This document shows, piece by piece, positions 1 to 5,709 of a stretch of 5,733 bases of DNA (the first letter of the stretch is position 1; every line of letters begins with the position of its first letter). The stretch comes from Azoarcus sp. (lineage in GTDB: Bacteria > Pseudomonadota > Gammaproteobacteria > Burkholderiales > Rhodocyclaceae): positions 1-5,733 of the forward strand of contig JAIRLA010000056.1 of the NCBI GenBank assembly GCA_031259795.1, in the 5' to 3' direction. Position numbers and translations under genes: made by a program. The notes under the pieces are model-generated. The model had not been told where the DNA came from and did no database searches. It saw nothing but the letters and a program-made list of their open reading frames with translations.

Positions 1-1
1 A

Positions 2-85
2 AGCGCGGTCGAACTCGACCTGATGCTGGCGATCAAACACACCCTCGACCCGCGCGGCCTGATGAATCCGGGGAAGGTGCTTTGA
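2..85 (+). CDS. FAD-linked oxidase, C-terminal fragment (glycolate oxidase GlcD / D-lactate dehydrogenase type)
   Basis: Only the last 27 codons are in the window; the gene begins upstream and the first complete codon is at base 2. The tail reads ...LAIKHTLDPRGLMNPGKVL followed by TGA. The pattern 'K..LDP.G.MNPGKV' is the characteristic C-terminus of the FAD-binding oxidase family that includes the glycolate oxidase subunit GlcD, D-lactate dehydrogenase and D-2-hydroxyglutarate dehydrogenase. Family knowledge: these flavoenzymes oxidise 2-hydroxyacids to 2-oxoacids and pass electrons to a quinone or an electron-transfer flavoprotein. The substrate cannot be told from this fragment, so no gene symbol is given. 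A permease gene follows on the same strand after a long repeat-rich gap, which weakly hints at organic-acid metabolism. Confidence 0.85.
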   Translation, partial: SAVELDLMLAIKHTLDPRGLMNPGKVL

Positions 86-167
86 ACCGGGTATCGTGGA
101 CCGGCGTTATGCGGGGGGCAAGGGAAACCCTTTGATCGGCGGCGCTGCGCGCCGGGTGGAACGCGCT

Positions 168-250
168 GGATTGCCACGTCGCTGCGCGCCTCGCAATGAC
201 GAGGTGGGGGCTTTCGCAATGGCGAGGTGGGGAAGGGCTTTCGCAATGAC
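168..250. repeat. Dispersed 'TCGCAATGAC' palindromic repeat with partial tandem expansion
   Basis: Bases 168-200 match the general form of a very common intergenic proteobacterial repeat (GGATTGCC..GTCGCTGCGC.. CTCGCAATGAC). Short inverted arms lie at 170-174 (ATTGC) and 193-197 (GCAAT). Its right end is then repeated: TCGCAATGAC at 191-200, TCGCAATGGC at 214-223 and TCGCAATGAC at 241-250. The first two copies are each followed by CGAGGTGGGG-like sequence and GCTT, giving units of 23 and 27 nt, and a third truncated unit starts at 241. Open frames crossing this region on either strand are arginine-, serine- and histidine-rich, as expected from repeat translation, and are not called as genes. 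The naming is from memory of the repeat family; the internal duplication is seen directly. Confidence 0.7.
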
Positions 251-288
251 GAATTCTTCCGATGGACTCCCTTCGTGCGATGGAACTT

Positions 289-337
289 CCCTCCACCGCT
301 TGGCGGGCGAGAGGGTGGCCGAAGGCCGGGAGAGGGC
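289..337. repeat. GGGAGAGGG-type palindromic intergenic repeat
   Basis: The segment contains complementary arms CCCTC (289-293) and GAGGG (311-315), the small hairpin GGCC-gaa-GGCC (317-327), and ends in GCCGGGAGAGGGC (325-337). Such CCCTC...GAGAGGG elements are frequent noncoding repeats in proteobacterial genomes. The same 13-mer occurs inverted at 3166-3178 in this window, which supports dispersed-repeat status. Together with the element at 168-250, it fills much of the 447-bp gap between the oxidase and permease genes. The rest of that gap holds a purine-rich stretch at 371-390 with no start codon in range, a hairpin at 443-466, and nothing I recognise as a gene. Confidence 0.5.
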
Positions 338-442
338 TTCCAGCCATGCGGAGCGCATCGACGCTGATTAAAAAGGAGGTGGGGGAAGGAAGGGAACGCC
401 CATCCATACCCCACCATAAAGAAACGCGCTGTTTCCACACGT

Positions 443-467
443 AAACCCGGCGTTTTTTGCGGGTTTT
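443..467 (+). terminator. Terminator-like hairpin upstream of the permease gene
   Basis: AAACCCG (443-449) pairs with CGGGTTT (460-466) across a 10-nt loop that itself contains six T residues, and the right arm runs into TTTT (464-467). This has the form of a short rho-independent terminator, but the stem is only 7 bp, the T tract is short, and it lies about 360 bases after the oxidase stop codon. It could end read-through from upstream, or it could be a leader structure before the permease. Low certainty. Confidence 0.35.
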
Positions 468-491
468 CCGCCGAAGGGCGCACGCAGCGAA

Positions 492-497
492 TATGAT
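492..497 (+). promoter_or_regulatory. Possible -10 box for the AEC permease
   Basis: TATGAT (492-497) differs from the sigma-70 -10 consensus at one position. It would place transcription start near 504, leaving a leader of about 29 nt before the ATG at 533. No good -35 hexamer lies 16-18 bases upstream, so this is only a candidate. Confidence 0.25.
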
Positions 498-532
498 GTG
501 TTCCGCCCTTTTTCCCGGATGCGCCGCGCGCC

Positions 533-1447
533 ATGGCTGTCGATGCTTTTGTCCTGATCCTTTCCATGTTCGCCGTGGGATACGCGTTCGCCCGTTTCAA
601 GGTGCTGCCGGACAATGCCGCCGATGTGCTGAACCGGGTCGTCCTTTATTTGTGCTTTCCCGCCGCCATCCTGCTTTATTTGCCCCGGCTGCGTTTCGAC
701 TGGCGGGTGGCGGGGCTGGCGGCGACGCCGTGGCTCCTGGGGCTGGCGGCCTGGGGGATGCTGTGGCTCATCGGCAAGCGCCTGCGTTTGCGGCCCGATG
801 TTTACGCGGCCCTGTTGCTGTGCGTCCTGCTGGGCAATACGGGGTTCATCGGTTATCCGATGATCCGGGCGCTGGCGGGCGAGCAGGCGGTCGCCTACGC
901 GGTGGTCTATGACCAGTTCGGCAATGGCCTCATCCTGAGCACGGTGGGGATGTATATCTGCGCCCGCTACGGCGGCGGCGCGCGGCCAGCGTTTGCCGCC
1001 ATCGCGCGCCGCATCCTGTGCTTTCCGCCGACGGTGGCGTTGATCCTGGCGCTGACGGTCGTGCCGGAGACCTTGCCCGGCTGGCTCGGGCATGGCCTGG
1101 AGAGCCTGGCGGACGCGCTCTTGCCGCTGGTGATGCTGGCGGTGGGATGCTCGCTGCGCTTTCGCATGCCCGCCGAGGAGATCAAGCCGCTCGCGGTGGG
1201 GCTCGTCCTCAAGCTCGCGCTCTTGCCGGCGCTGGTGTTCGGCGGATCGTTGCTGGCGGGGATGCGGGGCGACATGCTCGCCGCCAATGTGCTGGAGGCG
1301 GCCATGCCATCGATGATTACCGCCGGAGTCCTCGCCATCGCCCATAATCTCGCGCCGCAACTGGCGGCGGCGCTGGTCGGATACGGCATTCTCGCTTCCA
1401 TGCTCACTGTGCCGCTGTGGGCGTGGCTGCTGCGGGCGGCGGGCTGA
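533..1447 (+). CDS. AEC (auxin efflux carrier) family permease
   Basis: This encodes 304 residues, mostly hydrophobic, and the length is normal for bacterial AEC transporters. Predicted membrane segments fall at roughly residues 2-20, 34-50, 58-80, 89-110, 122-142, 162-178, 193-208, 216-243, 255-271 and 275-300, close to the ten helices of the family. Recognisable family patterns are LGNTGFIGYP (100-109), YDQFGNGLI (126-134), PPTVALILAL (165-174), LLPLVMLAVGCSL (196-208) and EAAMPSMITAGVLA (255-268). Known members (e.g. MdcF, YfdV, malate permeases) move small carboxylates across the inner membrane. The substrate here is inferred only; the preceding gene encodes a 2-hydroxyacid oxidase, which fits an organic acid. 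The ATG at 533 is the only ATG, GTG or TTG in frame between the upstream stop at 494 and the first helix. No clear Shine-Dalgarno sequence precedes it, so initiation may be weak. A different-frame ORF from 457 to 912 is a shadow. Confidence 0.9.
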   Translation: MAVDAFVLILSMFAVGYAFARFKVLPDNAADVLNRVVLYLCFPAAILLYLPRLRFDWRVAGLAATPWLLGLAAWGMLWLIGKRLRLRPDVYAALLLCVLLGNTGFIGYPMIRALAGEQAVAYAVVYDQFGNGLILSTVGMYICARYGGGARPAFAAIARRILCFPPTVALILALTVVPETLPGWLGHGLESLADALLPLVMLAVGCSLRFRMPAEEIKPLAVGLVLKLALLPALVFGGSLLAGMRGDMLAANVLEAAMPSMITAGVLAIAHNLAPQLAAALVGYGILASMLTVPLWAWLLRAAG

Positions 1448-1610
1448 GCGGGATGGCTCATGGCGGACGGCGGCGGAGTTGTTGCATGGAGTACACAATT
1501 ACGGCAACGACAGAAGAAAAACGTGACTGTTGATGTGGATTGGGCAGCGTGTGTGTCAGAATCGGCGCTTTGTGCTGCGCTGCGGAATTTCCGCGCGCAA
1601 ACCGGGCGAA

Positions 1611-1618
1611 AGAGGGAG
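1611..1618 (+). promoter_or_regulatory. Ribosome binding site deciding the DUF945 start
   Basis: AGAGGGAG ends 5 bases before the ATG at 1624. The frame is open upstream to an ATG at 1540, but that start has no comparable site and would put a 28-residue extension in front of the membrane anchor. The 1624 start is therefore preferred. Confidence 0.65.
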
Positions 1619-1623
1619 AACTC

Positions 1624-3018
1624 ATGAGCAGTGTGGCAAAGGTGGTGGGCGTGGCGGTCGTGGCCGCGGTGGTGCTTGTCGGCGCCAGTTACTGGACGGG
1701 AAGCAAGGCGGAGCAGGCGTTCCTCGACGCGGCGGCCCGGGAAAATCAATACGGCATTACCGTGAACGTGCTCGAATACAAGCGCGGCGTATTCGGGGCC
1801 ACGGCGCGCACCGAGGTGGCCTTCCCGGCGGAACACCCCGCGTTTTCTTTTTTCGCGCCGCTCACCTTGGTTCTCGAACACGAAATCACGCATGGTCCGC
1901 TCTTGACCCTGACTTCGGTCGCGCGCATCCATACCCTGCTGCGCCTGTCCGGGGACTCCGCCACGCAGCTCGACGAAATCTTCGGCGGCGATCCCTTCGC
2001 GGGCAAAGCTCCGATGACGATCGACACCTCCATCGGCTGGGGCGGCACTTTGCGCAATCGCATCTTTTCGCCCGCGTTCGAGGGAACCACCAAGGATGGC
2101 AACGAGTTCAAGGTGTCCTGGGGCGGGATCGATGGCACGCTGGCCGTGAATGCCGCCCTGACCCGGCTGGACGCGGACATCACGTACGCGGGGTTTTCCA
2201 TGGTCAAGGATGACAACAACAGGCTCCAGCTTGGCCGCATCACCTTCAAGAGCGATATGAGCAAACCGGATGGATATGAGTTCGTCGGTTCCGGTACTTC
2301 GTCCGTGCGTATGGAGCAGTTGGTGGTCCGTTCGAGCAGCGAGGGCGCGGCCTACGATATGGAAAACCTCGAATTCAAGGGGAACGCGGATGTCGATGGC
2401 GATGGACTACTGAAGACGGAAATCCGCTTCAGCGCGGGCAAGATCGCCATCGATGGCGAACCGAAGGAAACCATCGAGAATGCCGCTTTGACGCTTGCCT
2501 ACGAGAACATCGATGCCAAGGCATTCGATGCCATCACCAAGAGCGTGCGCGCCCAGGACGGCAAAACGATGAAGGAACAGGCGGCGATCCTGTTGCAGCG
2601 CAAGCCGGTCATCTTCATCAAGGACGCCTTCGCCCGCTGGCCCGAAGGCGAAACGAAGCTGGATTTCCGTCTTGGCTACGTTGGCAGCGGCGATCTCGAA
2701 AAGTCGCCGTTCGCGCCGACGGACGTCGACGCCGAATTGCATCTGAGCCTGCCGCGCGCGCTGGCCGCTCGCCTGCTGAGCGCCCAGACATATGAAACCG
2801 TGGCCGACAATCTCGAAGATGGCGAGGCGAGCGAGGAAAACATCCAGCAATTGGTGAAGAAGCAGGTCGACCAGCAAATCGCCGACTGGGCCGAGACCGG
2901 CCTGTTGCTGGACAAGGACGGGACGCTGCGCGCCGACGCGCAGTTCCGCCAGGGCGCGCTGGACCTCAACGGCAAGGAAACCCCGCTCGAAACCCTGTGG
3001 AAGATCTTGCCGCGCTGA
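1624..3018 (+). CDS. DUF945 (YdgA-like) family protein, membrane-anchored
   Basis: This encodes 464 residues. An N-terminal hydrophobic segment (about residues 5-23, rich in V and A) is followed by SYWTGSKAEQAF (22-33), then LEYKRGVFGATAR (50-62) and LEHEITHGPL (84-93). The order anchor, Y-x-G-x-x-A-E, 'Y.RG.F.A.A', 'HGPL' is typical of the DUF945/YdgA family. The C-terminal LDLNGKETPL (446-455) also fits the family, and the length is close to E. coli YdgA (about 500 residues). The body is mostly beta-type and soluble, so it probably faces the periplasm from a single inner-membrane anchor. No enzymatic motif is visible, and the family's molecular function is not well established. The gene stands apart from the permease by 176 bases. 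A GC-rich hairpin lies in the convergent spacer after its TGA. No frameshift or truncation is seen. Confidence 0.85.
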   Translation: MSSVAKVVGVAVVAAVVLVGASYWTGSKAEQAFLDAAARENQYGITVNVLEYKRGVFGATARTEVAFPAEHPAFSFFAPLTLVLEHEITHGPLLTLTSVARIHTLLRLSGDSATQLDEIFGGDPFAGKAPMTIDTSIGWGGTLRNRIFSPAFEGTTKDGNEFKVSWGGIDGTLAVNAALTRLDADITYAGFSMVKDDNNRLQLGRITFKSDMSKPDGYEFVGSGTSSVRMEQLVVRSSSEGAAYDMENLEFKGNADVDGDGLLKTEIRFSAGKIAIDGEPKETIENAALTLAYENIDAKAFDAITKSVRAQDGKTMKEQAAILLQRKPVIFIKDAFARWPEGETKLDFRLGYVGSGDLEKSPFAPTDVDAELHLSLPRALAARLLSAQTYETVADNLEDGEASEENIQQLVKKQVDQQIADWAETGLLLDKDGTLRADAQFRQGALDLNGKETPLETLWKILPR

Positions 3019-3180
3019 ACCGGATTCGAGGGCAACACTTCCCTTTCGCGCAACACGCCCCGGAGGCGGCCGATGCCGCCGATGCGCGATGCGATGCGCG
3101 GTCGTCGTCGCCCGTGGCGATCGCGGCCTTGCGCAGCGAATCCGGGCCGGTCGGAGAGAACCGGCGCCCTCTCCCGGCTT
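3019..3180. other. Convergent spacer with GC-rich hairpin and inverted repeat copy
   Basis: This lies between the stop codons of the DUF945 gene (+) and the methyltransferase gene (-). GCCGGT (3146-3151) and ACCGGC (3160-3165) form a 6-bp stem with an 8-nt loop, which could act on transcripts from either side. No T tract follows on either strand, so it is not a canonical rho-independent terminator. GCCCTCTCCCGGC (3166-3178) is the exact reverse complement of the repeat end at 325-337. Bases 3072-3110 are low-complexity, with four GATGC words followed by repeated GTC. No gene is supported. Confidence 0.5.
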
Positions 3181-4674
3181 CTACAGCACACCCAGCCGCC
3201 GCCAGGCCGGCAGGGTTTCGCGCTCGAAGGCGGTGAGCGCCGCCGCGTCGGTTTCTTCGCCCCCGGATGAGGCGGCGGCGACCGCATCGAAGAGCGCCTT
3301 GCCTTGCAGGGCGGGGTTTTGTTGCAGGGCGTGCGCGGCGAGCATGGCGCCACGGCTGGCGGGCAGGCCGGAGCCGATGGCGGATGCGGCGATCCAGCCG
3401 TAGTCGTGTTCGCGCCCGGCGGCGGTTCTGCGCCAGAGCGCGCGGTTGAGCGCCCGCGCCGGGGCGGCGTCCGCCGCGGGCAAGACGGGATGCAGATGTC
3501 CGGCCCAGAGCAGCATCTGGCTGGCCTGGTTCAGAAGACCGCCACGCCCGGCGTAGTCCGGCAGCGTCATCAGTTCGCGGAAGGTGCGGGGCTTGCCGTC
3601 GGCGAGCGCGGCGAGGAGCGGCGAGAACATGGCCGCCGGGCCGTCGACCGGGCCGACGCGCGTCTCGAAGCGCAAACCGCCTTTTTTGGGCGCGCCCGGC
3701 AGGGCGACGAAAGAAAGGGCTTCCAGGGCGGCGCGGTGTTCGGCGGCGGCCAGCGGGCGCGGCGCGCGCTGGTAAATATCGCGGCGCAGGCTCTGGTTGC
3801 GGGCGATGTCCTTGGCGGTCTCGCGCAACGCCGGGTCTTCGATGGCGGCGATCACGGGCAGCGATTGCGCCGGAATGGACACGGCGTCGATGTTCTCCTG
3901 CGGCGTGGCGCTGCCGAGAAAGCCGCAGCCGATGTCGGCCAGCGCCGCCAGCACGTCGGCCACGTGCAGCGGCTCCCAGTGCGCGCCGAGGAATTCGTGG
4001 GCGAGATAGCCGGGCGGCTGCGCCGCCATGTGGTCGATCTGGAGGCCGAGCCCCCGCACCACGGCGAACTGCCCCGCGCCGCCGTCGCGCAGCGCGCGCA
4101 GCAGCATGCCGCCGCGCTCGAGCCCCGCCGCCGTGTCCGCCGAAATGTCGGCGCAGCGCCGCAGGAGCCGCTGCAAAGCCATCATCGGCGCGCCGCCGGG
4201 CTGGCTCATGTAGGCGAGGCAGGCGATGCCGCCGGGCTTGAGCCGGCGTTCGATGATGCGCAGCACCGCTTGCCGGTTGGCGGGCGAAATCCAGGAGAGC
4301 ACGCCGTGCAGCACGATGAAATCCAGCGGCGGCAATGCCGTGTCATCGGCTTCGGCCAGTTCGGCGAAGCCGGCGTGCAGGAAATGCGCGTTGGCGATGG
4401 CGGCCTCATCGGCGAGGGCGCGGGCGTGCCCGATGGCCGCCGGGTCGAAATCCACCGCGTGGAATTGCCCGGCGGGGTTGGCGGCGGCGGTGATGAGCGT
4501 CCCCAGTCCGGGGCCGCAGCCCAGTTCGCACCAGGTGTAGGGCGCGGAGAGATCGGGGGCGCGGTAGCCGAGCGCGCTGGCGGTGGCGGCGAGCCAGGCG
4601 GGCGTCAGTTCGCGGTGAAAGAACGCCGGGTAGGCCAGCGCGGTATGGTAGCCGCCGCGCCAGTCCGGCTTCAT
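3181..4674 (-). CDS. Class I SAM-dependent methyltransferase with regulatory-type second domain
   Basis: This encodes 497 residues. The N-terminal half is a Rossmann-type methyltransferase: motif I ELGCGPG (50-56) binds S-adenosylmethionine, the acidic AVDFDP (73-78) follows the second strand, DFIVLHGVLSWI (118-129) is the motif IV region, and RRLKPGGI (143-150) is the typical 'LKPGG' turn. After about residue 210 the protein resembles proteins annotated with a methyltransferase regulatory domain (PF10119 type), seen in YLAHEFLGAHWEPLHVADV (223-241) and NQSLRRDIYQRA (293-304). The alanine-rich C-terminus (about 340-497) may hold a further domain. Proteins of this layout include rickettsial protein-lysine methyltransferases acting on outer-membrane proteins, so a protein substrate is possible but only inferred. 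The ATG at 4674 is supported by AGGAGG (4685-4680) with a 5-base spacer. Its first bases overlap the stop of a 39-codon ORF (ATGA), suggesting translational coupling. The stop codon is TAG. A long ORF on the opposite strand is a high-GC shadow. Confidence 0.85.
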   Translation of the reverse strand: MKPDWRGGYHTALAYPAFFHRELTPAWLAATASALGYRAPDLSAPYTWCELGCGPGLGTLITAAANPAGQFHAVDFDPAAIGHARALADEAAIANAHFLHAGFAELAEADDTALPPLDFIVLHGVLSWISPANRQAVLRIIERRLKPGGIACLAYMSQPGGAPMMALQRLLRRCADISADTAAGLERGGMLLRALRDGGAGQFAVVRGLGLQIDHMAAQPPGYLAHEFLGAHWEPLHVADVLAALADIGCGFLGSATPQENIDAVSIPAQSLPVIAAIEDPALRETAKDIARNQSLRRDIYQRAPRPLAAAEHRAALEALSFVALPGAPKKGGLRFETRVGPVDGPAAMFSPLLAALADGKPRTFRELMTLPDYAGRGGLLNQASQMLLWAGHLHPVLPAADAAPARALNRALWRRTAAGREHDYGWIAASAIGSGLPASRGAMLAAHALQQNPALQGKALFDAVAAASSGGEETDAAALTAFERETLPAWRRLGVL

Positions 4675-4790
4675 CGCGCCCTCCTCGCCATCCAGCGCAA
4701 GGCGTGGACGAGCGTGGCGGGCAACATGGCGCCGTGAGCAAGCGCGAAAACGGCGGACAACGGCATCGGGAAGGAACGAAGACTAGGCAT
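4671..4790 (-). CDS. Candidate small hydrophobic peptide overlapping the methyltransferase start
   Basis: An ATG at 4790 opens a 39-codon frame whose TGA (4673-4671) overlaps the methyltransferase ATG (4674-4672) as ATGA, the classic arrangement of translationally coupled genes. The peptide starts MPSLRSFPMPL, has a hydrophobic middle (SAVFALAHGAMLPATLVHAL, about residues 12-31), and ends in the basic RWMARRAR. That pattern suits a single membrane-spanning or surface-associated peptide. Third codon positions after the first few codons are mostly G or C, as in the neighbours. Against it: no good Shine-Dalgarno sequence precedes 4790, it matches no family I know, and short ORFs are common by chance at this GC content. 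The frame is open a little further upstream, to a TTG nine codons before the ATG, with an in-frame TGA three codons before that TTG. It may equally be leader sequence of the methyltransferase mRNA. Confidence 0.3.
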   Translation of the reverse strand: MPSLRSFPMPLSAVFALAHGAMLPATLVHALRWMARRAR

Positions 4791-5070
4791 GGCGTCCAGA
4801 AAGCAGCGGCTTCGCAACCAGGGCGATCATGGCCTTGCCCGCCCCGCACTGTCCGCGGTCTCGCGCCTTGCCGTCGCCTTGCCTGCAAACCCGCACCGGA
4901 AAGGGAAACGGGATGATGAGACCGTTACGATAACTGTCTTTCGTCCTCTCCGGTATTCCTGAAACGATCCGTCGGGAAAAACAATTGCCGGAAGGATAAG
5001 GCGGGCAGCGACAGGAAATATTTACTTATCAATCACAGCGGCAAATTTCACGCCGGATTATTGGGGCGCT
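4791..5070. other. Divergent intergenic spacer, no supported gene
   Basis: This lies between the minus-strand methyltransferase unit and the plus-strand lipoprotein gene. Near the methyltransferase side, an 11-nt word is tandemly repeated with two differences (CGCCTTGCCGT at 4864-4874, CGCCTTGCCTG at 4875-4885), and a third CCTTGCC lies at 4833-4839. Bases 5016-5034 (GAAATATTTACTTATCAAT) form an AT-rich island that stands out against the GC-rich background, where regulatory sites or a minus-strand promoter could lie. I could not fit a convincing -35/-10 pair there. Frames crossing the region are short and lack recognisable protein content. Confidence 0.5.
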
Positions 5071-5114
5071 TTCCAGTCCGTCCATATTTTTCCGTATAGT
5101 GCCCGCATGGACGG
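5071..5114 (+). promoter_or_regulatory. Candidate promoter and flanking inverted repeat for the lipoprotein gene
   Basis: TATAGT (5095-5100) is a good sigma-70 -10 match. A weak -35 (TTCCAG, 5071-5076) lies 18 bases upstream. Transcription would start near 5107, giving a leader of about 111 nt before the preferred ATG at 5218. An 8-bp perfect inverted repeat, CCGTCCAT (5078-5085) and ATGGACGG (5107-5114), brackets the -10 box with a 21-base gap, so it could be an operator for a dimeric regulator. The regulator is unknown. Confidence 0.4.
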
Positions 5115-5217
5115 TCAAAGAGGCGCGGGCATGGTCTGGACAGGAAAAACAAGTGCGCGCCACCGCGCTGATTCATGCGCCCGATCCCGCCCTTCCAATT
5201 GCCGGCTCCGATCAGAC

Positions 5218-5709
5218 ATGCGAAATATTCTTCGCAAACCACGGGCGCTACATTTTCTCGCCGTGGCGGGCGGCGCGCTTTTCATGCTTTGCGCCTGCGC
5301 CACGACCGAGCGCATCCAGGAAAGCGCACGAAATCCCAAGGCCGCCGGAGAACTCGCACAGGATGTCGCCATTGCCGGCGCGGTCTACAAACTCCTGCTG
5401 CCGGTCAAACCAGAGCTGATTTTGCTGGGTATCGCCTACGTGATCTACGATCCGCTCGCGCCGAATTGGGACGTTGAAACCATTCGCGTCAGCGACGATG
5501 TTTTCCAGATGCAACTTACCATGAAGCGCCTGTATGTCGGCGGCGAAGGGGAAGCCCAATACATCTTCCGCCGCAATGCGCGCCGCGTCGCCCAAGCCGC
5601 GGGATATGACGATTACCAGATACTGCGCTACGAGGAAGGCATCGAGTCCGCCTCGCGCGCGCCCCGCCGCTTTGGTGAAGGCGAAATCCGGCTGCTCAAG
5701 ACCCGGTAA
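5218..5709 (+). CDS. Small putative outer-membrane lipoprotein, uncharacterised
   Basis: This encodes 163 residues. The N-terminus MRNILRKPRA is basic, followed by a hydrophobic stretch (11-24) and a lipobox-like LCAC with Cys27 as the probable lipidated residue, then ATTE. The residue after the cysteine is Ala, not Asp, so sorting to the outer membrane is expected. The mature part has a hydrophobic segment (about 50-77), then YDPLAPNW (77-84), LTMKRLYVGGEGEA (100-113), a helical RRNARRVAQAAGY (118-130) and YEEGIESA (138-145). I recall similar 'YDPLAPNW ... KR...GGEGEA ... EGI(E/D)S' hypothetical proteins from betaproteobacteria, with no known function. The frame is open back to an ATG at 5107, but that would put 37 arginine-rich residues ahead of the signal peptide and sits exactly at the predicted transcription start, so 5218 is preferred. 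No clear Shine-Dalgarno sequence precedes 5218. The gene is monocistronic as far as the window shows. Confidence 0.75.
   Translation: MRNILRKPRALHFLAVAGGALFMLCACATTERIQESARNPKAAGELAQDVAIAGAVYKLLLPVKPELILLGIAYVIYDPLAPNWDVETIRVSDDVFQMQLTMKRLYVGGEGEAQYIFRRNARRVAQAAGYDDYQILRYEEGIESASRAPRRFGEGEIRLLKTR

Noticed and set aside
371..380. Strong Shine-Dalgarno-like AAAAGGAGGT
   Set aside because: No ATG, GTG or TTG follows at a useful distance with a meaningful frame. It is part of a purine-rich stretch and is probably coincidental.
33..440. 135-codon minus-strand frame across the repeat region
   Set aside because: Its translation carries the 'HCES...VIARRAATWQSS' type peptide that marks the dispersed noncoding repeat, not a real protein.
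368..1498. 376-codon open frame on the minus strand opposite the permease gene
   Set aside because: Its product is dominated by R, H, Q and P with no domain pattern, while the plus strand encodes a clear AEC permease. It is a high-GC antisense shadow.
1540..1623. Upstream in-frame start for the DUF945 protein
   Set aside because: It would add 28 residues before the membrane anchor and lacks a ribosome site; AGAGGGAG before 1624 fits better.
3304..4737. 477-codon open frame on the plus strand opposite the methyltransferase gene
   Set aside because: Low-complexity G, R, A, Q and V-rich translation with no recognisable motif; the minus strand has a full methyltransferase with a ribosome site. 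It is a shadow.
4864..4885. CGCCTTGCC repeats considered as a CRISPR-like or iteron array
   Set aside because: Only two adjacent imperfect 11-nt units plus one isolated word; no regular spacing, spacers or associated genes.
5021..5040. Possible FNR-type site (TTGAT half on the minus strand in the AT-rich island)
   Set aside because: Only one half-site matches; the partner half agrees at two of five positions.
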